The position numbers and the translations under genes were made by a program. From contig JAGGDU010000082.1 of NCBI GenBank assembly GCA_018457135.1, positions 1 through 39,471 on the forward strand: a stretch of 39,471 nucleotides of DNA, in the 5' to 3' direction. Positions within the stretch are counted from its first letter, which is position 1; every line of letters starts with the position of its first letter. This stretch comes from Trichodesmium erythraeum GBRTRLIN201 (GTDB lineage Bacteria > Cyanobacteriota > Cyanobacteriia > Cyanobacteriales > Microcoleaceae). Under the pieces are notes generated by a model that was given only the letters and a program-made list of their open reading frames with translations, searched no databases and was not told where the DNA came from. Shown piece after piece: positions 1 to 8,494 of the stretch.

Positions 1-1040
1 GCCTAGATAAAAATTTTGAATTATTAAGCATAAAAAACTTAATGTTTTCAAGATTAATGTCAATAAATAATCATTTATATTGGCTTATCACTACATATAC
101 AGGACCACCGCTCTCTTATAGTCTGGTGTGCATTGAAGTCGGCAATCACTTTTTTGGTAACCTGGGAGCACAACTGCTAGGGTTCTATATAATACGAACA
201 AATATAGACCAACAAAGGCTTTTACTTCAATTTGGGGGGAGCAGGGGTTATAGCAATTTTTAGCGCATCGACGTCATGCTCTGATATGGAGAGACTTTGA
301 CTTATTTTTTCAACCAGAAAATGTTTAAGTACCAATATAAACTGTTGCGTAAAATAAAAAGTTGCAGGCTATAAAATTTGTTGCAGGAATTGATATAGTC
401 CTACCCATTTAGAATGTCGATATTTTCAAATATAGTCCGTGCTGTGTTAAGGAACTTCAGCTATATTCATCTACTTGTACTACTACTGCTGATAGTGGAA
501 TTATAAGGACTGTTTACTTATATCTACTTCAAAAATTATAACTGTTATTTAACAAAACAAATATCAGAAAAAAATATACGGATCTACTATTAATTTTAAT
601 ATTATAAACTACTCTGTGGATGATTTTTATTCAACCTTTTATGCTTTTCTTAAAAGATCCAAATTCTATATACTTAATTATCAATTATCAGATTTCAAAA
701 AATAAGTTTGTATCTTAAAACAAATATGTTAGTATTGACCAGCAAAAAAATATTATCAGATTTAAAATATATAGGTAATTTGCATAATATCAGTCTTAGT
801 AATGGGTATATTTCAAGATATAATTTATAATATTGGTATGTTCACACTTAAATTACTTCTTTGGCAAAATAATAGTAATTAGACATGATATCTACATAAT
901 TCAAGAAATAAGTTATCGAAATTGTTAAATTTGATTATTATAATTATTGTAATTTTAATAATTTGATTTCTGTTTTTTATGAATGGTATTATTGGTAGAT
1001 ACAACAATTCTATCTGAAGAGTTAAAGAGATGGACCACTA

Positions 1041-1061
1041 GAAGGCAGGAGGCAGAAGGCA
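1041..1061. repeat. Heptamer tandem repeat (STRR-like)
   Basis: Three consecutive 7-mers, gaaggca, ggaggca and gaaggca. Short tandem heptamers of this kind are known between genes of filamentous cyanobacteria. Other heptamer arrays occur in this window at 30235-30267, 34315-34363, 35741-35768 and 36138-36160. Confidence 0.65.
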
Positions 1062-1157
1062 CTGATGCTTAAAGAACAAGAGTTTGAGTAATTTTTTAAG
1101 AAGTCTAGTGATTTTACAAATGATTTAGGATAGCTGATTATTAATCAAGACTTACCC

Positions 1158-1226
1158 AGAAACCGGGTTGATGAACTACAATTTACAATCATTTTGCGTT
1201 AAATTAGGGTAATAAATCTGGTTTCT
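1158..1226. mobile_element. MITE-like fold-back element, copy A
   Basis: This 69-bp element starts with agaaaccgggtt and ends with aataaatctggtttct, so its ends are imperfect inverted repeats. Read in reverse complement it matches the element at 34563-34632, which starts agaaaccagatttatt and ends aacccagtttct. A further AGAAACCCGG remnant lies near 12334-12350. No coding capacity. It is probably a non-autonomous transposon or a decayed palindromic repeat. Confidence 0.5.
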
Positions 1227-1277
1227 TGGTTAGGGTTATAATAGAAGCCCAGTTTAATGAAAAAATAACTATCACTT

Positions 1278-1937
1278 ATGATTAAAATCAAACATTCAAT
1301 TAATCTCCATAAGGGTACCACCTTGATTTTCATATTGGTACTAATGATAGCCTACCAAAACTTTACTTTAGGTCCTTGGATTTATCTAGCTCTACATGGT
1401 ACCTATGGAATTTTATGGCTACTAAAAGACCGTATCTATCCAGACAAACAATGGGAGGAAGAAATACCTGTTATACAAAGTATTATGATGTTTGTAATTA
1501 TAGGTTTATATTGGGTAGCTCCTTATATTTTAATTAGCAGTGGAACTGAACCTCCAATACCTTTAGTAGCTGCTGCTATTTGTCTTAATATTTTTGGAGT
1601 TTTCCTCCACTATAGTAGCGACGCTCAAAAATATTATACCCTCAAATATAAGCCAGGATTAATCACAGAAGGATTCTTTGCTCGTTGCCGAAATACAAAC
1701 TATTTAGGGGAAATGTTTATTTATATTTCCTTTGCAATGTTAGCCCAACATTGGCTACCTTTTTTAATTTTAGGAGGTTTTTTTGCCTTAATATTTATTC
1801 CTAATATTCTGAAAAAAGATAAATCTTTGTCTCGTTACCTAGAATTTACAGAATATAAGACTAATTCAGGTTTAATTATTCCTCAACTATGGGGTGATAA
1901 TTTTATTAACCAAGAAGCTAAAAAAGTTAGTAAATAA
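1278..1937 (+). CDS. Membrane methyltransferase/reductase-like protein (steroid 5-alpha-reductase/DUF1295 or isoprenylcysteine methyltransferase fold)
   Basis: A 219-aa polytopic membrane protein with about five hydrophobic segments (roughly residues 14-30, 34-50, 66-90, 96-112 and 150-178). The C-terminal third carries GLITEGFFARCRNTNYLGEM, the pattern G-x-F-x-x-x-R-x-x-N/P-x-Y-x-G-E. Integral-membrane methyltransferases and 5-alpha reductases of the DUF1295/ICMT superfamily use this motif to bind S-adenosylmethionine or NADPH. The motif has Asn (NTNY) where HPNY is usual. The substrate cannot be told from sequence. The gene stands alone between non-coding stretches, with a fold-back element just downstream that may act as a terminator. 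The start is an ATG with no clear ribosome binding site. The family call is fairly safe; the reaction is unknown. Confidence 0.72.
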   Translation: MIKIKHSINLHKGTTLIFILVLMIAYQNFTLGPWIYLALHGTYGILWLLKDRIYPDKQWEEEIPVIQSIMMFVIIGLYWVAPYILISSGTEPPIPLVAAAICLNIFGVFLHYSSDAQKYYTLKYKPGLITEGFFARCRNTNYLGEMFIYISFAMLAQHWLPFLILGGFFALIFIPNILKKDKSLSRYLEFTEYKTNSGLIIPQLWGDNFINQEAKKVSK

Positions 1938-1980
1938 AATAGTTAAAACATTTATTAAAAAATAAGTAGGAATAGCTTAG

Positions 1981-2104
1981 ATCATGTCCGGATAATTATA
2001 AAAAAGCCTATGGTTTGTAGTAGGGCTTTCCAATTTTAAATATTTACCCTAGATATCTTGCCCTACTACAAGCTTTAATTATAACTATAAATGCGGACAT
2101 AATA
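1981..2104. mobile_element. Fold-back (MITE-like) element
   Basis: About 124 bp forming one long imperfect hairpin. The outer arms are atcatgtccg (1981-1990) and cggacataat (from 2094). The inner arms ttgtagtagggc (2014-2025) and gccctactacaa (2060-2071) are a perfect 12-bp pair. The arms between are also largely complementary (ataattataa against ttaattataa). No open frame. It sits 44 bp after the stop of the methyltransferase-like gene, so it could terminate its transcript, but the size and two-ended symmetry fit a MITE. Confidence 0.6.
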
Positions 2105-2290
2105 TTAATTGAAGATTTACTTTATAAAGCTTTCAAAAACTAAAAATAATTAAATTATTTATTTGGCTTTAAAACTAAACAAAATTCCCCAAATATATCA
2201 GACAATACCAATAAATTTAAAACCTTCTCTTTGAAATATATGATATCTAATGGTATGGTAAACTTTCCTAATATTTAAGCAAGGAGGCAT

Positions 2291-2326
2291 GAAAAAAACT
2301 TGGCTATATTAAAATTTGTATACTAA
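2291..2326. repeat. Dispersed repeat of about 36 bp, copy 1
   Basis: The core is cttggctatattaaaatttg followed by tatactaac. Related copies lie at 19491-19527 (ctagctatattaagatttat) and 19721-19757 (tttggctattcaagatttgt). Copy 1 ends where the left end of the dead IS5-family element begins, so it may have been the insertion target. Function unknown. Confidence 0.45.
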
Positions 2327-2329
2327 CTC

Positions 2330-3233
2330 TAAGAGGGTATCTGTAAAAAAAAAGATTAAAATAAAACAAGGGGTAAGTAAAACAGAGAAAATGGAAGTGA
2401 TCAACTAGAAGTGAAACATTGAGAACATGACTTGCTCTTCCCTATTCCACAGACCTAAGAAAGTGATAGCCCCCATACTACCTGTGGCTAATTCCGAAAC
2501 ATCCAGAGGTAGGAAACAAACAGTGGAGTTATCAGAAGTTGTTAAAAGTATTCTCTACAGTCGTAGTAGTAGTTGTGCCTGGGAACTTTTACCCCATGAC
2601 TTCCCAGCAGCCTTGACTGTGTATGGTGATTTGCCGAAAATGGCAGGAGTATTGGAATCTGACAACAGATTCACCCTCGCCCACGAGCTCATGTATGCTA
2701 ATAAGAGGGACAAAACCTAAAATCCATAGGGGGGATAATTGATAGCAAATTAGTGAAAAAAACTTAGATACGATGAGTAGAGCGTGGCTTTTATTGAGGC
2801 TAAAAAGTCAAAGGTCGGAAACGCCACACCCTAGTAGAAACATTGGGGCTGGTATTAGTGGTGCTAGTTCATGCTGCAAATATATCATATTTGATAGCTG
2901 GGAGGATATTGCTAGCAGAATCTAGCCTTTCAGTTCCAAGGCTATAAAAGGTTTGGGCTGAACGAGGTGTTCGAGGTGAGGGGTTACAGCAAGTCGCGGA
3001 TGAATGGGAGCTTCACCAGGAGGAGGTTGAACGTTATTAAAAGAATTTTGAGTTTGAACTTTGAGGTTAGGTGGTGGATAAAACTTTAGGTAGGCTGGGA
3101 CGCCAAAGACAACTCAGTAAAGATTAGGAGGGTTTACTGGAAGTAAGTAAATTCGTTGTTCATATAGCTATGATTTCACTGATTTTAAATCGCCTTGTCC
3201 CTTAAGGTTTTATTTACAGATATCCTCTCAAGT
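2330..3233 (+). mobile_element. Decayed IS5-family insertion sequence
   Basis: Element of about 900 bp bounded by inverted repeats. The left end is taagagggtatctgtaaa (2330-2347). The right end, read in reverse complement from 3232, is tgagaggatatctgtaaa, matching 16 of 18. It encloses a broken transposase reading frame described separately. No clean target duplication can be seen. The inverted repeats and transposase remnant together make this a confident dead IS, although the exact outer boundaries are uncertain by a few bases. Confidence 0.75.
2427..3200 (+). pseudogene. Broken IS5-family (DDE_Tnp_1/DUF4096) transposase
   Basis: The first open piece (2427-2720) reads like the N-terminal DUF4096 domain of IS5-family transposases, with CAWELLPHDFP resembling the usual C-x-W-R-x-L-P-x-D-F-P. 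After stop codons the frame resumes at about 2801 with KVKGRKRHTLVETLGLVLVV and then LVHAAN, the hallmark of the DDE core. Further fragments continue to about 3200 (GVRGEGLQQVADEW, then LGRLGRQRQLSKD, FVVHIAMISLILNRL). At least six in-frame stops make it non-functional. It belongs to the inverted-repeat-bounded element at 2330-3233. Confidence 0.8.
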
Positions 3234-3263
3234 TATTGCCTCAAATTTTTATTAAATCTACCA

Positions 3264-4079
3264 TTAAGCTTGCTTTTCACCCCGTGAGTTCTTCTTCACT
3301 CTAATCGCAATTACGGTAATATTATCCTTGCCCCCATTCTCTAAAGCTGCTTTTACACAAGCCTTTGTTAGCTTTTCTGACGAATCTCTAAACTGTTCGA
3401 CCAAACTTTCTAATACTTCCTGACTTACTTCTCCATGTAACCCGTCGCTGCACAACAACAATAAATCTCCAGAATGCAATTTTCTTACTGGTGAAGGGGG
3501 AGAATCCCATTTTGGGTCAATAGATAATTGTGCTTTTCCCCTGCCTCCCAAACAAGAGTTAACGACGGAACGCATCGGATGACTCGACACTTCTTCAGGG
3601 GTAATTTTTCCTAACTCCAGGAGTACCCCTACTACTGAATGATCGGCGGTGATGTAGGGGGGAGAGTTACAACTAAAGTGGTATAAGCGACAGTCTCCGG
3701 CATAGAGATGGATTAATTCTGTGGGGGTGACGATCGCTGCTATTATCGTTGTCCCCATATTCATCAATTTGAAGTCTTGAGAAGCTTGCTCTCGAATGGC
3801 GCGATCAGCTTCGTAAAATCCTTTGAGCAGTAATTCATATCGTCCAAAAGCTTCTGGGGGAAAGGGTTGTTCCAGCAATCCCCGAAAGGTATCCACAGCA
3901 ATTTTTGAGGCTACCTCTCCTCCTTTATTTCCTCCCATACCATCAGCTACTACGGCTAATATGGCAGTTTCGTCTTCCCAGAGTTCCAGCAAATAATTAT
4001 CTTGATTGATTTCCCGCTTGTTGCCCCGATGGGTTTTGACTTCACGAGTTAGGGACCCTACCACTAATGGTTTATTCAT
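3264..4079 (-). CDS. PP2C-family serine/threonine protein phosphatase
   Basis: 271 aa, one PPM/PP2C catalytic domain and nothing else. The metal-binding acids are in place: D27 in INQDN, D46 and G47 in VADGMGGNKGGEVAS, D212 in CSDGLHG and D252 in GGKDNITV. The GDCRLYHF strand and the DHSVV segment are also typical. It should remove phosphate from Ser/Thr (or be phosphoprotein-specific) using two Mg or Mn ions. It is the last gene of the minus-strand signalling block. Its ATG overlaps the end of the FHA gene by 8 bases, which suggests translational coupling. With the kinase at 8495-9556 it makes a writer/eraser pair. The length is normal for a stand-alone bacterial PP2C with no membrane anchor, so it is probably cytoplasmic. 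Confidence 0.92.
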   Translation of the reverse strand: MNKPLVVGSLTREVKTHRGNKREINQDNYLLELWEDETAILAVVADGMGGNKGGEVASKIAVDTFRGLLEQPFPPEAFGRYELLLKGFYEADRAIREQASQDFKLMNMGTTIIAAIVTPTELIHLYAGDCRLYHFSCNSPPYITADHSVVGVLLELGKITPEEVSSHPMRSVVNSCLGGRGKAQLSIDPKWDSPPSPVRKLHSGDLLLLCSDGLHGEVSQEVLESLVEQFRDSSEKLTKACVKAALENGGKDNITVIAIRVKKNSRGEKQA

Positions 4080-4476
4080 TAATTATCACCTCAAATTTTA
4101 AATTACCTAGTTTGACCTGACTTCCTGGTTTTAAACTGACAGGAGATGAGGGCTGGTTGGGGATAACGGGAGAGAGCTTTTCTCCATCTACAAAAGTGCC
4201 GTTACTACTGCCTAAATCTACAATTTGCAGGTTGCATCCTACCCACTCAATCTCTGCATGACGGCGGGATATAGCTGGCGGACTACCGATTTCGCAATCA
4301 GTTAAATTGATGTCTACTTTGATATTGGGTGGGTCGTTGCGACCAATAACTATTCGCATCTGGTTGAGGGGAAATATCCTGTGGGCTCCAGGTCCATTGA
4401 GTACCTGCAGTTGTGCGGTATCGGGAGTAAACCGATTTAAACCTGGAGGGGTGTCGATGCCGAAGCTGTTACTCAT
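4072..4476 (-). CDS. FHA-domain phosphothreonine-binding protein
   Basis: A small protein of 134 aa from the ATG at 4474-4476. A longer reading from a TTG at 4533 (153 aa) would overlap the VWA gene by 17 bases and adds unconserved sequence, so the ATG is preferred. A single FHA domain fills most of it: RIVIGRND is the GR loop, AISRRHAEIEW is the S-x-x-H loop, and IVDLGSSNGTFVDG contains the N-G that packs against phosphothreonine. It is expected to recognise a phosphothreonine made by the neighbouring kinase. It lies between the VWA gene (about 40 bases upstream) and the PP2C gene (8-base overlap). The short N-terminal tail shows no membrane segment. Confidence 0.9.
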   Translation of the reverse strand: MSNSFGIDTPPGLNRFTPDTAQLQVLNGPGAHRIFPLNQMRIVIGRNDPPNIKVDINLTDCEIGSPPAISRRHAEIEWVGCNLQIVDLGSSNGTFVDGEKLSPVIPNQPSSPVSLKPGSQVKLGNLKFEVIINE

Positions 4477-4516
4477 GTTGGTTTTGAAGATAATATTTAA
4501 ACTGGAAAACTGGGGA

Positions 4517-5779
4517 TTAGTCTGTCTTTCCAAGATTGCGCGAATCCCTCAATATTCCCGTGGCTTTGTCTGGATTCAAATTTCCTGTCTTTTGCAAATC
4601 GTCTAGTTGTTGGGCGGCTTGGCTGGCAAGATCTAGTTCCCCGGCTTTGGCTGCTGTAACTTGAATTTCTGTTAGCAACTCTCCAGTGCGCTTAGGATTA
4701 CTATTACCAATGTCTATCATCTCTTTGCTGTAAAGGTTGATTTCCCAACATTGCCGATCACGATTTACTTCTGTATTAACTTTTTGTGCTTCGCTGTAGG
4801 CAGTGGTGTAGGTAATAGCGGCTGTTTTTTTTATGGGGGTTTCTAATCCCCTAGCTGTTAGTTCTACTGAAATTATGTCGCGACTTCCTAGGGGTTCGCC
4901 AAAACTGATGGAGGGAAGATCCAAACTAATTAAAATATCTGTAGGGTAATCCCTACGGAGTGTTCCCAGGCTTAATTCATTGGGGCGGGTTTCTTCTAGG
5001 GGTAAATATTCTGGACGGAAGCGACAGTAGCTTGTCGCTTTAACTCCGGAAGCTAATAGTGTTAAGTGAAGTTTGGCATCTACAATGGCAATTTCCTGAT
5101 CCGCTTTTAATCTGTTTTGTAGATCGCTCAATAGCTTGTCTGGAGTATCAGCATAGATAAATGCTCCTCCACCTTGATCGCTTAAGTCTGTCAAAAAGGA
5201 TGTGTTGAAGTTAGCAGCATCACCTAGTCCTACAGCACACAGGATAATGCCACAACTTTTCATGTTCCTGGCTTTGACAATAAAGGGTTTCATATCATCT
5301 AAAGGCGTTCCTCCAGCATTTGTAGCATGACCATCGGTAATTAAAACCCCCACGAGTGGTGGGCTTTTTTCTGGAAGGAGACTTTCTTCAATCCAATCTA
5401 ATGCTAAGTCGATGCGAGTAACACCCCTTGCTTGTAAATCAGCGATCGCCCCTTCGGCGAATCCCGCAGCAGCACCCCCACCTGCTAGAGATTCCAGCAA
5501 AGGTGTGACTCTGGTAGAGTAACCTGCTAGAGATAAGTAGTCTGGGTCCCGTAAATGAGAAACGACGGCAAGACAAGCTTCTTTAGCGCGTTGCAGTTTT
5601 TCCCCTTTCATTGATTGACTGGTATCAAGAGCGATCGCCATCCGTATTGGTAAACTGGGCAAATTGGCATCTGTTTTAGGCTGAATGCGGACTCGTAGGA
5701 CGTGACTGCCGTCTCGGTAATTTGCCTGTTGGGAGTTAAGTTTTGCTGGTCTATCCCAGGTTAGTTCTAGGTCAAACAT
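4517..5779 (-). CDS. VWA-domain protein (CoxE/TerY-like, MIDAS present)
   Basis: 420 aa. The von Willebrand factor A domain runs from about residue 46 to 225. All MIDAS metal-site elements are visible: D52-x-S54-x-S56 (LDTSQS), T121 in GVTRID and D149 in LITDGHAT. The flanking parts (1-45 and 230-360) are beta-rich, and the C-terminal 60 residues look helical. No signal peptide or membrane segment, so it is probably cytoplasmic. In bacteria, metal-dependent VWA proteins often work with AAA+ ATPases (MoxR-VWA pairs) or with kinase and PP2C partners (TerY triads); both kinds of partner are encoded here. The protein may be the adaptor between the AAA+ ATPase and the phospho-signal, which is inference. 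The ATG start is preceded by only a weak ribosome binding site. Confidence 0.88.
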   Translation of the reverse strand: MFDLELTWDRPAKLNSQQANYRDGSHVLRVRIQPKTDANLPSLPIRMAIALDTSQSMKGEKLQRAKEACLAVVSHLRDPDYLSLAGYSTRVTPLLESLAGGGAAAGFAEGAIADLQARGVTRIDLALDWIEESLLPEKSPPLVGVLITDGHATNAGGTPLDDMKPFIVKARNMKSCGIILCAVGLGDAANFNTSFLTDLSDQGGGAFIYADTPDKLLSDLQNRLKADQEIAIVDAKLHLTLLASGVKATSYCRFRPEYLPLEETRPNELSLGTLRRDYPTDILISLDLPSISFGEPLGSRDIISVELTARGLETPIKKTAAITYTTAYSEAQKVNTEVNRDRQCWEINLYSKEMIDIGNSNPKRTGELLTEIQVTAAKAGELDLASQAAQQLDDLQKTGNLNPDKATGILRDSRNLGKTD

Positions 5780-5851
5780 AGTTGGTTATTTTGCGGTAAT
5801 TGATTTGATTTTACTCTTTACTGGTCTTTAAAAATATCGATCTCTAGATCG

Positions 5852-7831
5852 TTAGTCGCGTTTAATCAACTGACTTGCAATCCATCCCTGTCTCTGATAC
5901 TGTGGACTATAAATTTTGTACCAAAGATAATTATCTGAGTTATACCTCTCGTCGAGGACTCTAACAGGACTCCCAATAGTTAATTCAAAAAGAACCTCTG
6001 TCTCAGTAGAGCTTCCAGAGCGAACATTCTTGGTCTCCCAAGAAGTGCCTGTAACAGTTGCATTTGTCAGTTTTTTATTTATTTTTTTGCAAGCTGCAAA
6101 AGCGTCTGGAAATTTTTCTAAGTCAAGGTAAATAGAACATTTTTTGTCCCAAACATGGGTTATACTATATTCTCCAAATTCCCCATTACCTTCTATCGCC
6201 TTCTCAAAAGCATCTAAAGCCTTATCTCGCCATCCTCTGTCCTGGTAAATCACTCCTATTTTATACCAGACTTCTGAATCGTCTGATTTAAATTGAACAG
6301 CTCTCCAGTAGGAATTTAATGCTTGACGTTTACCCTTTAACTTCGACAAAGCATTCCCTCGCTCCTTCCAAGCTCGATAATCATAATCAACCAGCTCGAC
6401 TCTTTGATTGCAGGCATAATAAGTTTCTTGAGTGTCTTCTCCCTGTTCAGCTAAAAGATAGCATTTTTTCTGCCAAACATCCGCTATACTGAATTCTCCA
6501 AATTCTCCATTACCCTTTATAGCTTTGTTAAAAGCATTTAAAGCTTCATTTATCTCTCCTTTGTTTTCCCAAATCAAACCTATCTTGTACCAAACTTCTG
6601 AATCATCTGATTGAATTTCTACAACTTTTTGATAGGATTCTAATGCTTCTTCTTTTTGATCCAATTTCCATAAAGCATCTCCCTTTTCTTTCCATAGAAA
6701 GTGATTATAGCGATTAAAACTAATAGCTGCTTTACAGACAGAAATAGTTGTTTCTGGCTCAGAGTTTTTTACAAGATTGAGTATCAAACAAGCTCGTATC
6801 GGAGCATCCGCTGATTCAGGTAGAAGTTCAAAAACTTCAAGGTATTTTTCTAGCGCACTTTCATAATTCCCTATTTCTTCTAGGCTATTAGCTTCTTCAA
6901 GTAAAATTTTAGCTTTTTTTTCTTTTAACTGAGGAATCAGAATATTAGTGACAGCAAAAAATCCTCCTATTCCCATTGTAACTATTAAACCTGTGATTAT
7001 TTTAGGTTTAATATTAGACCTCTCCAAAAACACCAATTTACGAACGGTAGCATAAAGGCTTGAGAACCTTTTCTGGAGAGGCCTGTTTTCAGGAGCATCA
7101 ACTGATGGTAATGACGATAAGGGTAACGGAGTTAATTCAGGGATTTCACTTCTGGATACCAAGTCTGGTAAAGGATATTTTTCAACTGTATTAAGTCGTT
7201 CTTCTCTGCTGATAATAAATTGACGGTAAAGAGCATTTGCCCTTGTTAGTAATTTATGATCGGTAAAAATGTAAAGCAAGCGATTTGTGTACCAATACAC
7301 ATTGTCTCCATAAGGAGCGAGAACAAAATTTCCTTCTCTAATGGGTAATACAAGCCCGCACTTAAAAATTAGATAGTATATTTTTCCGGAAAATGGCAGG
7401 ATGATTAATGCCAAAACCAGAGCAAAAATTATCCCTGCAATCGAACTAAGAGTGTAAGTTATTGCTGCTATTACAGCTCCTATATGAATATACAAAGCTA
7501 ATTTACTCGGTTTGTAAACAAAACCACTATTTATGTGCTCTAAATAACCATCTTCATAATTCAGTTCCCCAAAATAACCTACACTAATATGTGCTATCCG
7601 ACGCTCAGTCACACAAGCAAATTGACGATTTCCCAAACAAAAAAAACCTTGAATACCTAAATATCTCGCATCATAAATCTCCTCATCTTCAGGAATAAAT
7701 TGTTGAAACATGGTTTTAATAGCATCAAAATCACCTTCACAACCTAGCTTAAGCAGACTTTTCTGAAGTTTAATATCGCCCTTTTTAGGCTCTATTTGAG
7801 TGGAATAAATATTAGAAAATGGATTGCTCAT
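5852..7831 (-). CDS. Membrane protein: PH-like domain, transmembrane segments, TPR repeats and C-terminal SH3
   Basis: 659 aa. Residues 30-110 form a domain shared with the next gene upstream (FQQFIPEDEEIY, then YLEHINSGFVYKPSK), with the look of a bacterial PH-like sensor fold. Two hydrophobic stretches follow (about 112-146), then a cytoplasmic part with TNRLLYIFTDHKLLTRANAL, a linker, and a further transmembrane segment (about 278-299). From about 308 to 590 there are several tetratricopeptide repeats (for example ALESYQKVVEIQSDDSEVWY). The last 60 residues are a bacterial SH3 domain (SWETKNVRSG, GSPVRVLDERY, GWIASQLI). It probably places TPR and SH3 modules on one side of the membrane and the PH-like part on the other. 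Within the signalling operon it is a likely membrane scaffold or substrate. Function otherwise unknown. Confidence 0.75.
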   Translation of the reverse strand: MSNPFSNIYSTQIEPKKGDIKLQKSLLKLGCEGDFDAIKTMFQQFIPEDEEIYDARYLGIQGFFCLGNRQFACVTERRIAHISVGYFGELNYEDGYLEHINSGFVYKPSKLALYIHIGAVIAAITYTLSSIAGIIFALVLALIILPFSGKIYYLIFKCGLVLPIREGNFVLAPYGDNVYWYTNRLLYIFTDHKLLTRANALYRQFIISREERLNTVEKYPLPDLVSRSEIPELTPLPLSSLPSVDAPENRPLQKRFSSLYATVRKLVFLERSNIKPKIITGLIVTMGIGGFFAVTNILIPQLKEKKAKILLEEANSLEEIGNYESALEKYLEVFELLPESADAPIRACLILNLVKNSEPETTISVCKAAISFNRYNHFLWKEKGDALWKLDQKEEALESYQKVVEIQSDDSEVWYKIGLIWENKGEINEALNAFNKAIKGNGEFGEFSIADVWQKKCYLLAEQGEDTQETYYACNQRVELVDYDYRAWKERGNALSKLKGKRQALNSYWRAVQFKSDDSEVWYKIGVIYQDRGWRDKALDAFEKAIEGNGEFGEYSITHVWDKKCSIYLDLEKFPDAFAACKKINKKLTNATVTGTSWETKNVRSGSSTETEVLFELTIGSPVRVLDERYNSDNYLWYKIYSPQYQRQGWIASQLIKRD

Positions 7832-7902
7832 TTTTTACCCAACCAGTTTATTTTTACTTGATTGACAATAATTTAAAGTTACTTTACTAAAGATGTCTAT
7901 TA

Positions 7903-8448
7903 TTAAACAACACCTCTTAACTTAATGCGATTTTCTCTAGCGATCGTAAGATCGCGAAGAAGTTCATTTGCCCGTGTTAACAAACCACGATTTGTAAAAA
8001 TATACACAGGCAGTCCCCCTCTAACTGCTATAACTATTCCACATTTGTTGAATCTGTAATATGTTTGAACGACAAAAGGTAATAACAACAAACCTATTAC
8101 GGTAATTCCTACTACTGCAACTATTAAGTACAACCATAACTTAGAAGGTTGATAAATAAAAGTGCTGTTGATATGTTCTAAATAACCATCTTGATAAGTA
8201 ACTTGACCAAATCGGCCTACGGTAATATCGGCGACACGACGATCTGTTAGACACACAAACTCTCGATTTCCAAAACCCCATAGTCCTTGCAATCCCAAAT
8301 ACCGAACCAAACAAATTTCTTCTGCTTCTGGAATGAACTGTTGAAACATGGTACGAATTGCGTCTTGATTGTCTTTCGATGCTCTTTTAAGCAAACTAGA
8401 AGAAATTCTAATCTCCTGTTTTGAACCTTTATCTGGATTTTTTGTCAT
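7903..8448 (-). CDS. Small membrane protein with the PH-like domain of the neighbouring TPR protein
   Basis: 181 aa from the ATG at 8446-8448, which has a good ribosome binding site (ggagaaataatt before ATG). The longer frame reaching 8637 overlaps the kinase gene and is not used. Residues 20-105 are clearly paralogous to residues 35-110 of the 659-aa protein next door: compare AIRTMFQQFIPEAEE with AIKTMFQQFIPEDEE, and DGYLEHINSTFIYQPSKL. A transmembrane stretch follows (about 107-130) and then a short tail with the shared IFTNRGLLTRANELL. It lacks TPR and SH3 parts. It looks like a tandem duplicate of the head of the longer gene, or its minimal form. No known family name can be given with confidence. 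Co-oriented and closely spaced with the kinase gene (46 bases). Confidence 0.72.
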   Translation of the reverse strand: MTKNPDKGSKQEIRISSSLLKRASKDNQDAIRTMFQQFIPEAEEICLVRYLGLQGLWGFGNREFVCLTDRRVADITVGRFGQVTYQDGYLEHINSTFIYQPSKLWLYLIVAVVGITVIGLLLLPFVVQTYYRFNKCGIVIAVRGGLPVYIFTNRGLLTRANELLRDLTIARENRIKLRGVV

Positions 8449-8494
8449 AATTATTTCTCCATTACAGTATTTTGTGAATAAAAACTTACTACCT

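Larger units (their letters stand above)
1..1277. other. Long non-coding stretch before the first gene
   Basis: No convincing gene was found. An open frame at 42-263 has no recognisable domain, no ribosome binding site and an untypical composition, so it is not called. The stretch holds a triple heptamer repeat (1041-1061) and a small fold-back element (1158-1226), both listed separately. The rest is AT-rich, with stops in all frames. Confidence 0.6.

Noticed and set aside
42-263. Open frame of 73 codons
   Set aside because: No ribosome site, no domain, residues untypical of a folded protein, non-coding surroundings.
4477-4533. TTG-started extension of the FHA protein
   Set aside because: It overlaps the VWA gene and adds sequence not matching the FHA family; an ATG at 4476 is available.
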